From the NCBI RefSeq assembly GCF_017254845.1, contig NZ_JAFKCU010000001.1, positions 1,137,048-1,201,047 on the forward strand: a stretch of DNA of 64,000 nucleotides. The letters are read 5' to 3'. Of this stretch, positions 54,736-62,819 are shown one piece after another. Below the pieces are notes generated by a model. It saw only the letters and a program-made list of their open reading frames with translations, searched no databases and had not been told where the DNA came from. The first letter of the stretch is position 1. Each line of letters begins with the position of its first letter. The stretch is from Algoriphagus pacificus. Lineage in GTDB: Bacteria; Bacteroidota; Bacteroidia; Cytophagales; Cyclobacteriaceae. A program made the translations under genes and the position numbers.

Positions 54736-55575
54736 ATGAGCAACTATAACGAACTGGTAAAAAACTGGGCAGCAGAGCTGACCATCTACTCTCCTGAAGA
54801 GGCAAATAATCTGGTAAACTGGCTTTTAGAATACCATTTGGGTCTTCGGAAAACGGATATGATGAATTCTTTGAAAGAGGATGATTTGTCTGAATCCTTG
54901 TTTGAAGATTTTGAGCGGCTTAAGACCGGTGAACCTGTTCAATATATTATCGGTAAAGCTCCCTTTTATGGGAGAGATTTTTTTGTCAATGAATCTGTGC
55001 TGATTCCAAGGAATGAAACTGAGGAATTGGTGCATATGATCATCAAGCAAAATCCAACTCCTGGTATGAAGATTCTGGATATTGGAACAGGCTCAGGATG
55101 TATCCCGATCAGCTTAGCGCTAGAAATGAAAGATGCAGAGGTCTATTCAGTGGATGTTTCAGAAGACGCTTTGGAAGTTGCAGGTGAAAATGCGGATCAT
55201 CTAGAGGCAGAGGTTACTTTTTTCCACATGGACATTTTGAAAGAAACCCCGAATGTGCCTCAGCTGGATATTTTGGTTAGTAATCCACCTTATGTTCCGG
55301 AAGCGGAATGGGTAGATTTGCATGCCAATGTCCGGGATTTTGAGCCTGGATTAGCTTTGTTTGTGCCAGATCACGATCCATTGTTGTTTTATCGGGTGAT
55401 TGCTGAGAAAGCCTTGAAATTGGTCAAACCAGGAGGTAAACTCTATTATGAAATCCATAATAATTTTGGACCTCAGACTGTCGAGTTATTGGCAGGATTA
55501 GGTTATTTAGAGATTGACCTTGTAAAGGATCTGAACAATAAAGACAGAATGGTTTCTGCCAAGCTTCCTGGTTAA
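54736..55575 (+). CDS. prmC: Peptide chain release factor N5-glutamine methyltransferase
   Basis: This 279-residue class I SAM methyltransferase has an N-terminal helical domain, then PVQYIIGKAPFYGRDFFVNE, the SAM motif ILDIGTGSGCIPISLA and the diagnostic NPPY motif (VSNPPYVPEAEW). It methylates the GGQ glutamine of release factors 1 and 2. It is a single gene that converges on the thiamine-kinase-like gene with a gap of three bases. Confidence 0.95.
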   Translation: MSNYNELVKNWAAELTIYSPEEANNLVNWLLEYHLGLRKTDMMNSLKEDDLSESLFEDFERLKTGEPVQYIIGKAPFYGRDFFVNESVLIPRNETEELVHMIIKQNPTPGMKILDIGTGSGCIPISLALEMKDAEVYSVDVSEDALEVAGENADHLEAEVTFFHMDILKETPNVPQLDILVSNPPYVPEAEWVDLHANVRDFEPGLALFVPDHDPLLFYRVIAEKALKLVKPGGKLYYEIHNNFGPQTVELLAGLGYLEIDLVKDLNNKDRMVSAKLPG

Positions 55576-55578
55576 GAT

Positions 55579-56190
55579 TTATCTGATTTTCTCTCCAATC
55601 CAGAAAATAGAAGAGGAATTGATTTCAGTGATTCCTTCAGGAACTTCTAGGAATGTAGTATAGGAAATCGGTAAAATCAGCTTTCCGTTTTCATTGTCTA
55701 TTTCTATTGGAAGACCTTCTTTTGCATGGATGTGGATTTCTGATTCTGAAAACCATTTTCTGAATTTACCTGACTTTACCGGATAATATTTCCAGTCTCC
55801 ATCGATAATAGTCAGATCCATGAATTCGGTTTTAGATTCCAGTTCCAAAGCTTTTAGATGTGGAATGCCGATCAAATGAGCTGCAAAATGTTTGCTTGCA
55901 ACCAGATATTGCAAACCTTCCTCTAGGGCGGTGTCAAGTGTTGCTGTCAGGAATTTGACTGGATATTGCTCTTCTAAAAGATGCTTGTTTTCCTCTTGAA
56001 ATGTATCTGAAGCCAGAATTACATCGATTTTAATTCCCCAGCTTAATACACGATCTAAAGAATTTTCAGCTACCAAAACTGTCGGAACCCATTCTAAAAG
56101 CGAAGAAATCTGATCAAACTGAATCTGACTCGCATCTAAAATAAAGACTGCTGGCTCCTGTTGTTCTTTGACAAAATGGTGTGAGGACAT
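55579..56190 (-). CDS. Divergent thiamine-pyrophosphokinase-like protein
   Basis: This 203-residue protein weakly follows the thiamine pyrophosphokinase plan: IKIDVILASDTFQEEN stands where the family has PDxIIGDxDS, and the following TATLDTALEEGLQYL resembles the KDxTDxxxAL helix. The usual acidic metal-binding residues are partly replaced, and the C-terminal half (IHIHAKEGLPIEIDN) could be the thiamine-binding beta sandwich. The cofactor role is unproved. It is three bases after the dipeptidase gene, probably in one transcript. Confidence 0.5.
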   Translation of the reverse strand: MSSHHFVKEQQEPAVFILDASQIQFDQISSLLEWVPTVLVAENSLDRVLSWGIKIDVILASDTFQEENKHLLEEQYPVKFLTATLDTALEEGLQYLVASKHFAAHLIGIPHLKALELESKTEFMDLTIIDGDWKYYPVKSGKFRKWFSESEIHIHAKEGLPIEIDNENGKLILPISYTTFLEVPEGITEINSSSIFWIGEKIR

Positions 56191-56193
56191 TTC

Positions 56194-57183
56194 TTAGCTC
56201 CAAAGTTTTTTGTAAAAATTCACTGCATTCCCACAGGCGAGATTGCTTAGCTGCTTTTCATCTAATTCAGTTTCCAAATGATCCAGAAGGAAGGGGTATT
56301 TGCCGGAATTCTCCGCTAAAGGAAAATAGAATGGAATTCTAGAAGGATCGCCAAAGTTTTTGGTGTAAAAGAAGTCTGCCCCAAAGCACATCGCATTTTC
56401 CCCGCCAAGATGGAATCCATGCAGTAAGTGCTCAAACAAACGTTCGGGTACCTCTGTATCCAAAAATGCTCTTAGAAAATTCACCCCAATGATACCTTCC
56501 CGATGGATGATTTCCTTTGCGAATTCATTGGTAAGATTTCTTCGATGATTCCAGATTTCTCTGAAATTAGAGTGACTCGCGATCACTGGTACATCCAGAT
56601 TATTACTGTCAATATGATTCAAAATTCCTTCGGCCAAAAGGTCTGAAGTATGTGATAAATCAATTGGGATTTTCTTTCCAGACATATAGTCCAAAATCTC
56701 TTTCCCATCGTCTTTTAAACCGATTCCATCAGTATAATTTCCTCCTCCAAAGCGATTTTCGGTATGATGGGTAAGACTGATGTAGGCCAGTTTCTTAGTC
56801 TTTTTTAAGATACGGTCAAACTGTTGCAAGATTTCCGGCATCGCAGCCTGCTCATTTCCAAGGCCTGCTGCATTTTCTATAGAGGCAATAATTCCAACCT
56901 TGTTTTGCTTTTTCCAACTAGCTAAAAAATCTTCATCCACAAAAGCCAAGTCACCGCTGTGTTCGCTCAATAATTCTTCAAACAAATCGGCTTGTTTCAA
57001 AGCCAAATTCATGGAATCTGGATTGACATCTGTGTAAATAGCCATTACCTGCATCCTGACCCCTCCTGTTTTCAGAAAAGGGACGGCACAAGCTATATCA
57101 TCTTTTGAATAGGGATTCGCTGCGGGAACTTTGGCAAGGTAGGAAAGCATGTCGCAGTGAAGGTCGACTACTGGTAGGCGCAT
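56194..57183 (-). CDS. Membrane dipeptidase-like peptidase (M19 family)
   Basis: This 329-residue amidohydrolase-fold peptidase starts at ATG 57183 (MRLPVVDLHCDML), the natural family start; an upstream in-frame start is rejected. The metal ligands appear as HCD in the first strand, the bridging glutamate in IENAAG, and histidines in ISLTHHTENRFGG, IDLSHTS and ASHSNFREIWNHRRN. It hydrolyses dipeptides and some beta-lactam-like bonds in relatives. No signal peptide is present, so it is cytoplasmic. Divergent from the kynurenine operon. Confidence 0.9.
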   Translation of the reverse strand: MRLPVVDLHCDMLSYLAKVPAANPYSKDDIACAVPFLKTGGVRMQVMAIYTDVNPDSMNLALKQADLFEELLSEHSGDLAFVDEDFLASWKKQNKVGIIASIENAAGLGNEQAAMPEILQQFDRILKKTKKLAYISLTHHTENRFGGGNYTDGIGLKDDGKEILDYMSGKKIPIDLSHTSDLLAEGILNHIDSNNLDVPVIASHSNFREIWNHRRNLTNEFAKEIIHREGIIGVNFLRAFLDTEVPERLFEHLLHGFHLGGENAMCFGADFFYTKNFGDPSRIPFYFPLAENSGKYPFLLDHLETELDEKQLSNLACGNAVNFYKKLWS

Positions 57184-57302
57184 GTTTTTGGGCTTTGGAA
57201 CAAAGTAAACCAAAAAAGCACATGATTTTTAATACTTTTAAGCCTGATATTTGTTACATACTTTGAAAGGCAAATTTCATTTTTAACCGAAATAAAAAGC
57301 TA

Positions 57303-57815
57303 ATGGCAATTGCAAAACCCTTCAATTTTAAAAAGTGGATTGACGAAAATAGACATCTGCTAAAACCACCTGTTGGAAACAAACAGGTTTATGTTGAAAA
57401 CGAGGATTTTATCATCATGGTAGTGGGTGGGCCGAACTCTAGAAAGGATTACCATTACAATGAAGGGGAGGAGTTTTTCTACCAAATCGAAGGAGGAATT
57501 AACTTGAAAATCATAGAGGATGGCAAGCCAAAAGATATCCATATCGAAGAGGGAGAAATTTTCCTTTTACCTCCTCGCGTACCTCATTCACCAAGAAGAC
57601 CTGCCAATACCATTGGTTTGGTTATCGAGCGCTATAGAAAAGCTGGGGAGAAAGATGGCTTTATCTGGCATTGTGAAAACTGTGGTGAAAAGCTTTATGA
57701 AGAATATGCGGATGTCACAGATATCGTCAATCAGCTGCCTCCAATCATGGAGCGATTCTGGTCAAACCCTGAAAATACAACTTGCAAAAACTGCGGTACA
57801 GTGATGGAGAAATAG
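57303..57815 (+). CDS. 3-hydroxyanthranilate 3,4-dioxygenase
   Basis: This 170-residue cupin has the catalytic iron ligands in YHYNEGEEFFYQIEG (His and Glu, about residues 47-53) and PPRVPHSPRRP (His near 95). The C-terminal extension has two CxxC pairs (HCENCGEK and TCKNCGTV) that form the second, rubredoxin-like metal site seen in bacterial HAAO. It opens 3-hydroxyanthranilate to the aldehyde that forms quinolinate. It is the first of three kynurenine-pathway genes, 48 bases before kynU. Confidence 0.94.
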   Translation: MAIAKPFNFKKWIDENRHLLKPPVGNKQVYVENEDFIIMVVGGPNSRKDYHYNEGEEFFYQIEGGINLKIIEDGKPKDIHIEEGEIFLLPPRVPHSPRRPANTIGLVIERYRKAGEKDGFIWHCENCGEKLYEEYADVTDIVNQLPPIMERFWSNPENTTCKNCGTVMEK

Positions 57816-57863
57816 GTTTGACCTGTTTCTCTTTCTTCTTTTAAAATTCGAGTTCCAAAAAAT

Positions 57864-59150
57864 ATGACCCAAATCAACTATCAATTCACAGAGGACTTCG
57901 CAAGACAAATGGATGCGGAAGACCCTTTGAGATCATTTAGAGATAAGTTCCTTTTTCCTCAGGTAAATGGTCAAGAAGCAATCTATTTCTGTGGAAATTC
58001 TCTTGGCTTGCAGCCAAAATCTGTCAGATCGTACCTTCATAAGGAATTAGAAAACTGGGCAAACCTTGGGGTTGACGGACATTTTCATGGAGAGGATGCC
58101 TGGTATCACATTCGACAAAAATCAAAGCCGGCTTTGGCAGATATTGTAGGAGCTCATACGCATGAAGTGGTGGCTATGAATAACCTGAGCTCGAATCTTC
58201 ATTTTTTGATGGTTTCTTTTTATCGACCTACCAAAGAGCGTTTTAAAATTATTGTGGAGGCTGGTGCTTTTCCATCGGATATGTACATGCTGGAAACCCA
58301 GGTTAAATTCCACGGATTGAATCCTGATGAGGTGATTGTGGAATTAAAGCCAAGAGAAGGTGAGCATCTATTAAGAACAGAAGATATCATAGCTGAAATC
58401 GAGCGACAAGGTGAATCCTTAGCTTTGGTCAATATGGCAGGTTTGCAATATTATTCAGGTCAGTTGTTCGATATGCAGGCAATCACTGCAGCAGCCCATG
58501 CAGTGGGTGCTTATGCTGGGTTTGATTTGGCTCATGCCGTAGGGAATGCGCCTTTGAAATTGCATGAATGGGAAGTGGATTTTGCTACCTGGTGTAGTTA
58601 CAAATACATGAACTCAGGACCAGGAAATATCTCCGGGATTTTTGTTCATGAGCGATTTGCAGATAGACCTGATCTGCCCCGTTTTGGGGGATGGTGGGGA
58701 CATGATGAGGCTCAAAGATTTTTGATGGAGAAGGGATTTGTTCCCATGCATGGAGCGGATGGATGGCAAGTCTCCAATACAAATGTATTGGCTTTGGCAG
58801 CACATCAGGCCTCTCTGGATATTTTTGAGGAGGCCGGAATGGATAGATTAAGATCTAAAAGCGAGCTTCTGACCGGATATTTAGAATATCTTATTGAGCA
58901 AATCAGCGGTAAATCAGGCATTTTGGAAATTATTACCCCAAAAAATCCTCAGGAGAGAGGTTGTCAACTATCTTTGCACATTCATCGCGGAGGCAAGGCG
59001 GTCTTCGATGAATGGTATAGTCAAGGAGTGGTGGGCGATTGGAGAAATCCTAATGTAATTCGATTGGCGCCTACTCCGCTGTATAACAGTTTCTTGGATG
59101 TTTTCAGATTTGGTCTGATTTTGGAACAAAGTCTGAAGAAATTCGCTTAA
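57864..59150 (+). CDS. kynU: Kynureninase
   Basis: This 428-residue PLP enzyme of fold type I has the start FCGNSLGLQPKSVRSYL, NLSSNLHFLMVSFYRPT, the aspartate region GFDLAHAVGNAPLKLHEW, and the PLP-lysine block WCSYKYMNSGPG near residue 245. It cleaves 3-hydroxykynurenine to 3-hydroxyanthranilate and alanine. It lies between the dioxygenase that uses its product and the monooxygenase that makes its substrate, so the operon order supports the assignment. Confidence 0.95.
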   Translation: MTQINYQFTEDFARQMDAEDPLRSFRDKFLFPQVNGQEAIYFCGNSLGLQPKSVRSYLHKELENWANLGVDGHFHGEDAWYHIRQKSKPALADIVGAHTHEVVAMNNLSSNLHFLMVSFYRPTKERFKIIVEAGAFPSDMYMLETQVKFHGLNPDEVIVELKPREGEHLLRTEDIIAEIERQGESLALVNMAGLQYYSGQLFDMQAITAAAHAVGAYAGFDLAHAVGNAPLKLHEWEVDFATWCSYKYMNSGPGNISGIFVHERFADRPDLPRFGGWWGHDEAQRFLMEKGFVPMHGADGWQVSNTNVLALAAHQASLDIFEEAGMDRLRSKSELLTGYLEYLIEQISGKSGILEIITPKNPQERGCQLSLHIHRGGKAVFDEWYSQGVVGDWRNPNVIRLAPTPLYNSFLDVFRFGLILEQSLKKFA

Positions 59151-59174
59151 AGAGCTGGGATAAAACTTATCCGA

Positions 59175-60527
59175 ATGAAGAAAAATGAAATAACCGTTCT
59201 TGGTGCCGGCCTAATCGGTTCCTTGATGGCAATATATCTTAAGCGCCAAGGTTTGGATGTCACCGTTTATGACAAAAGACCCGACAAACGCAAAACTCCC
59301 TATTTCGAAGGCGGTAGATCCATCAATATGGCCTTGAGTCATAGAGGTTGGAAAAGTCTGGAAGAAGTAGGGTTAAAAGATAAGGTGCTTCCTCTCGCGA
59401 TTCCTATGTACGGTAGGAAAATACATGACGAGCATGGAGGAACCTCTTTCATTCCTTATGGCAAAAAAGGTCAAGCGATCTATTCCATTTCACGCGGAAA
59501 ATTCAATCAACTTTTAGCTGAGGAAGCAGAAAACCTTGGAGCTGAATTTAAATTTGAGCACAAGTGTCTGGAAGTCGATTTCAAAAATCAAGAGATAACT
59601 TTTCAGACTCCATCAGGAGAAATGAAGCTTGAGGCTCCGGTTATTGTTGGAGCTGATGGAGCTTATTCTGCTCTTCGCTTGTCAATGCAAAAGCAGATTC
59701 GCTTTAACTACAAGCAAGAATATATTTCCCATGGTTACAAAGAATTGACCATCCCGGCAACTGCTGAAGGTGAATTTGCCATGGATCCCAATGCTTTGCA
59801 TATCTGGCCAAGAGGAAAGTTTATGCTGATTGCATTGCCAAACCCTGATAAATCTTTTACCTGCACGCTTTTCCTTCCTTTTGAAGGCACTAAAGTTTGC
59901 TTTGAAAAGATTTTGGATAAGACTGATTTGATCAGTGTATTCAAAAACTACTTTGACGATGCGTATCAATTGATGCCGGATTTGGTTGATGAGTTTTTCA
60001 GAAACCCAACTTCCGCTTTGATCAATGTAGATTGCTATCCTTGGGTACAGGGCAAGAGCTTGCTGATTGGAGATGCATCCCATGCAATGGTACCTTTTTA
60101 TGGTCAAGGGATGAATTGCGGATTTGAGGACTGTAGTATCCTGAATGGCTTGATTGACAAATTGGGTACGAACACATGGGATTTGGTATTTGAGAAATTC
60201 CAAAAGAACAGAAAGCGTGATACGGATGCAGTTTGTCAGTTGGCAATGGAGAATTTTGTCGAAATGCGGGATTCAGTCGCTGATCCAAAATTCTTATTGA
60301 GAAAAAAAATCGAAGCCAAGCTTCACGAATTATATCCAAACGATTGGATTCCACTTTATACAATGGTTACGTTTTCTGATATCAGTTATTCTGAAGCTTA
60401 TGCCCAGGGCAAATTGCAGGAAGCAATTATGGATCGAGTGATGGCTGACCCATTGATTACAGAAAATTGGGACAAGCTTGATTACGAAGAAATTATATTC
60501 CAAATGGAAACAGCAAAAGCGGTCTAA
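59175..60527 (+). CDS. kmo: Kynurenine 3-monooxygenase
   Basis: This 450-residue flavoprotein hydroxylase has the FAD motif VLGAGLIGSLMAIYLKRQG, the family block EGGRSINMALSHRGW, VGADGAYSALR and the second FAD site LIGDASHAMVPFYGQGMNCG. It hydroxylates kynurenine with NADPH and oxygen. The C-terminal region is typical of bacterial KMO. The stop codon sits in the loop of a hairpin terminator shared with the convergent GH3 gene. No tryptophan 2,3-dioxygenase lies in the window. Confidence 0.95.
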   Translation: MKKNEITVLGAGLIGSLMAIYLKRQGLDVTVYDKRPDKRKTPYFEGGRSINMALSHRGWKSLEEVGLKDKVLPLAIPMYGRKIHDEHGGTSFIPYGKKGQAIYSISRGKFNQLLAEEAENLGAEFKFEHKCLEVDFKNQEITFQTPSGEMKLEAPVIVGADGAYSALRLSMQKQIRFNYKQEYISHGYKELTIPATAEGEFAMDPNALHIWPRGKFMLIALPNPDKSFTCTLFLPFEGTKVCFEKILDKTDLISVFKNYFDDAYQLMPDLVDEFFRNPTSALINVDCYPWVQGKSLLIGDASHAMVPFYGQGMNCGFEDCSILNGLIDKLGTNTWDLVFEKFQKNRKRDTDAVCQLAMENFVEMRDSVADPKFLLRKKIEAKLHELYPNDWIPLYTMVTFSDISYSEAYAQGKLQEAIMDRVMADPLITENWDKLDYEEIIFQMETAKAV

Positions 60528-60541
60528 TGACCGCTTTTTTT
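60515..60541. terminator. Bidirectional hairpin terminator overlapping the kmo 3' end
   Basis: AAAAGCGGTC stem, TAAT loop containing the kmo stop codon, complement GACCGCTTTT and T-tract. The stem includes the last codons of kmo. Confidence 0.85.
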
Positions 60542-62081
60542 ATTTGATGTTTTCAGCCTGACTATTATTGAGGCTTAATATTTCGTCTAAATATTCCCTG
60601 CTATTGGATAAGCGTGGAATCTTATGTTGACCGCCTAGTTTTCCTTTTTTTCCTAACCAAAGCTCAAAAAGTCCTGAAGAAGCCTGGTGCACAATCGGAG
60701 CGACTAAGGCGAGATCTTTGTAGCGTTTTGCGTCGTAATCGGAGTTGATTTCCCGTAAATGCTGATCCAACAATCGATTAAATTCCTCTTGATCTGAGGG
60801 AGGTGTATGGTATTCTATGAGCCATTCATGCGCTCCTTTTGCTCCGGTAGTATCGAAATAAACCGGGGCAGCAGTGAAGTTAGCAATGGTTGCATGAGTA
60901 TGCTCAGCAGCAAACTGGATAGCTTTTTCAGCATTTTCTACAATTACTTCCTCACCGAATGCATTGATGAAATGCTTGGTCCTTCCGGAGATTTTGAAGC
61001 GATAAGGTTTAATGGAAGTAAACTTGATCGTATCTCCAATTTTGTATCTCCAAAGTCCGCCATTGGTGCTGATAACCATGGCGTAATTCTTACCTATTTC
61101 TACACCAGCCAATGGAACAACATGAGGATTTTCTTTTTCCCATTCTTCCATTGGGATAAACTCATAAAAGATCCCATAATCCAAGAGTAGCAAAAGCTCC
61201 TCTGAATTCGGCTGATCCTGAATCCCAAAAAATCCTTCTGAGGCATTGTAGGTTTCCACATACCTCATTTTATCTGAAGGGATCAATTCTTTAAACAAAC
61301 TTCTGTATGGGCCAAAAGCCACAGCTCCATGGAAGAAAACCTCAAGATTTGGCCAGACCTCCAGAATATTTTTTGCCTTCTTTAATTCAAGAATTCTCTG
61401 AATCAGTACTACGGTCCAGGTCGGCACTCCAGCGATGCAGGTTACATCCTCGTTCATGGTCTCTCTGGCCATCTTCTCGATTTTGGACTCCCATTCGCTC
61501 ATCAATGCAGTCTCTAGAGATGGAGTCCGGACGAATTGTGCCCAAATCGGCAAGTTTTGCATGATCACAGCAGAAATGTCTCCAGCTCTTGCAGTTCCCT
61601 GAGGGTTTAAAGGATTTTTCTCCAAGGTTCCACCAATTGTCAGACTCTTTCCAGCAAATAATCGTGAATTTGGATAATTGGCTATGTAAAGAGAAACCAT
61701 GTCTTTTCCACCGCTGTAGTGGCAGTTTTCAAGACTTTCATTGGTGACAGGAATGTATTTGCTTCGGGATGAAGTAGTGCCTGAGGACTTTGCAAACCAT
61801 TCGATTTCAGTATTCCAGAGAACGTATTGAGTTCCTCTCATGGTTTTGTCTATGTAAGGTTTTATCCCTTCGTAGTCCAAAATCGGCACTTGTCTAGCAA
61901 AATCATCGTAATTTTTTATGGATTTGAAATTAAATTCCCTTCCAAACTCTGTTTCCCTTCCCGCTTCAAGCAACTCAAAAAAAGTAGTGTCTTGAACCTG
62001 AATAGGGTTCTTTTTAAAGTTTTCTATCTGACCTATTCGATTCTTAAAAATCCAGGTCATAAAGGAATTCAATACCTCCAT
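60540..62081 (-). CDS. GH3 auxin-responsive-like acyl-adenylating enzyme
   Basis: This 513-residue protein of the plant-type GH3 family has the nucleotide motif FAKSSGTTSSRSKYIPVT near residue 90 (ATP loop), YNASEGFFGIQ (acid-specific motif 2) and WRYKIGDTIKFTS (motif 3). GH3 enzymes join acyl acids to amino acids through adenylates. The bacterial substrate is unknown. Its ATG overlaps the lptB stop by one base, so it is translated with lptB. The length is somewhat shorter than plant GH3 enzymes, as usual in Bacteroidota. Confidence 0.85.
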   Translation of the reverse strand: MEVLNSFMTWIFKNRIGQIENFKKNPIQVQDTTFFELLEAGRETEFGREFNFKSIKNYDDFARQVPILDYEGIKPYIDKTMRGTQYVLWNTEIEWFAKSSGTTSSRSKYIPVTNESLENCHYSGGKDMVSLYIANYPNSRLFAGKSLTIGGTLEKNPLNPQGTARAGDISAVIMQNLPIWAQFVRTPSLETALMSEWESKIEKMARETMNEDVTCIAGVPTWTVVLIQRILELKKAKNILEVWPNLEVFFHGAVAFGPYRSLFKELIPSDKMRYVETYNASEGFFGIQDQPNSEELLLLLDYGIFYEFIPMEEWEKENPHVVPLAGVEIGKNYAMVISTNGGLWRYKIGDTIKFTSIKPYRFKISGRTKHFINAFGEEVIVENAEKAIQFAAEHTHATIANFTAAPVYFDTTGAKGAHEWLIEYHTPPSDQEEFNRLLDQHLREINSDYDAKRYKDLALVAPIVHQASSGLFELWLGKKGKLGGQHKIPRLSNSREYLDEILSLNNSQAENIK

Positions 62082-62818
62082 TAATTAAAAATTTTGCGTT
62101 TCAGCTCAAATTGACTTCCCAAATAAACCTTTCTTACCTGTTCGTCGGCAGCAAGTTCTTCAGCAGTTCCAGCCTTCAAAAGTTTGCCTTCAAACATTAA
62201 ATAAGCCCGGTCTGTAATTGAAAGCGTTTCATTTACATTGTGATCGGTAATCAAAATACCGATGTTTTTATTTTTGAGCTTTGCCACAATAGTCTGGATT
62301 TCCTCTACAGCAATCGGATCAACGCCAGCAAAAGGTTCATCCAATAAAACGAATTTTGGATCCACTGCGAGGGCTCTGGCAATTTCAGTTCTTCTTCTTT
62401 CGCCGCCAGAAAGAACCATTCCCAGATTTTTTCTGACATGAGTTAAACTAAATTCTTCAAGGAGACTTTCTACTTTTTCTTTCCGCTCTTGCTTAGGCAT
62501 TTTGGTCATTTCCAAAACCGCCATGATGTTTTCTTCCACGGAAAGTTTCCTGAAAACTGAGGCTTCTTGTGCCAAATAACCAATTCCCAGTTTCGCTCTT
62601 TTGTACATGGGGAGACTGGTGATGTTTTCATCTTCTAAAAATATTTCCCCTTCATTTGGCTGAACCAAGCCTACAATCATGTAAAAAGAAGTGGTTTTTC
62701 CGGCACCATTTGGACCTAATAAACCTACGATTTCACCTTGTTTTACTTCAACAGAAATATCATTCACCACACGGCGACCTTTATAAATTTTGACTAGGTT
62801 GTCGGCTTTTAGAATCAT
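62081..62818 (-). CDS. lptB: LPS export ABC transporter ATP-binding protein
   Basis: This 245-residue ABC ATPase has Walker [10 protein letters not shown], the Q-loop sequence [18 protein letters not shown], the [15 protein letters not shown] signature and Walker [14 protein letters not shown], all of the LptB type. It powers lipopolysaccharide extraction from the inner membrane with LptFG. ATG 62818 is preferred over the TTG nine bases earlier, because the TTG would overlap recJ and add three residues. Only one base separates it from the recJ stop. Confidence 0.92.
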   Translation of the reverse strand: MILKADNLVKIYKGRRVVNDISVEVKQGEIVGLLGPNGAGKTTSFYMIVGLVQPNEGEIFLEDENITSLPMYKRAKLGIGYLAQEASVFRKLSVEENIMAVLEMTKMPKQERKEKVESLLEEFSLTHVRKNLGMVLSGGERRRTEIARALAVDPKFVLLDEPFAGVDPIAVEEIQTIVAKLKNKNIGILITDHNVNETLSITDRAYLMFEGKLLKAGTAEELAADEQVRKVYLGSQFELKRKIFN

Positions 62819-62819
62819 A

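Noticed and set aside
59682-60203. 173-codon open frame antisense to kmo
   Set aside because: It is a shadow of a conserved enzyme; no promoter, start context or family is visible.
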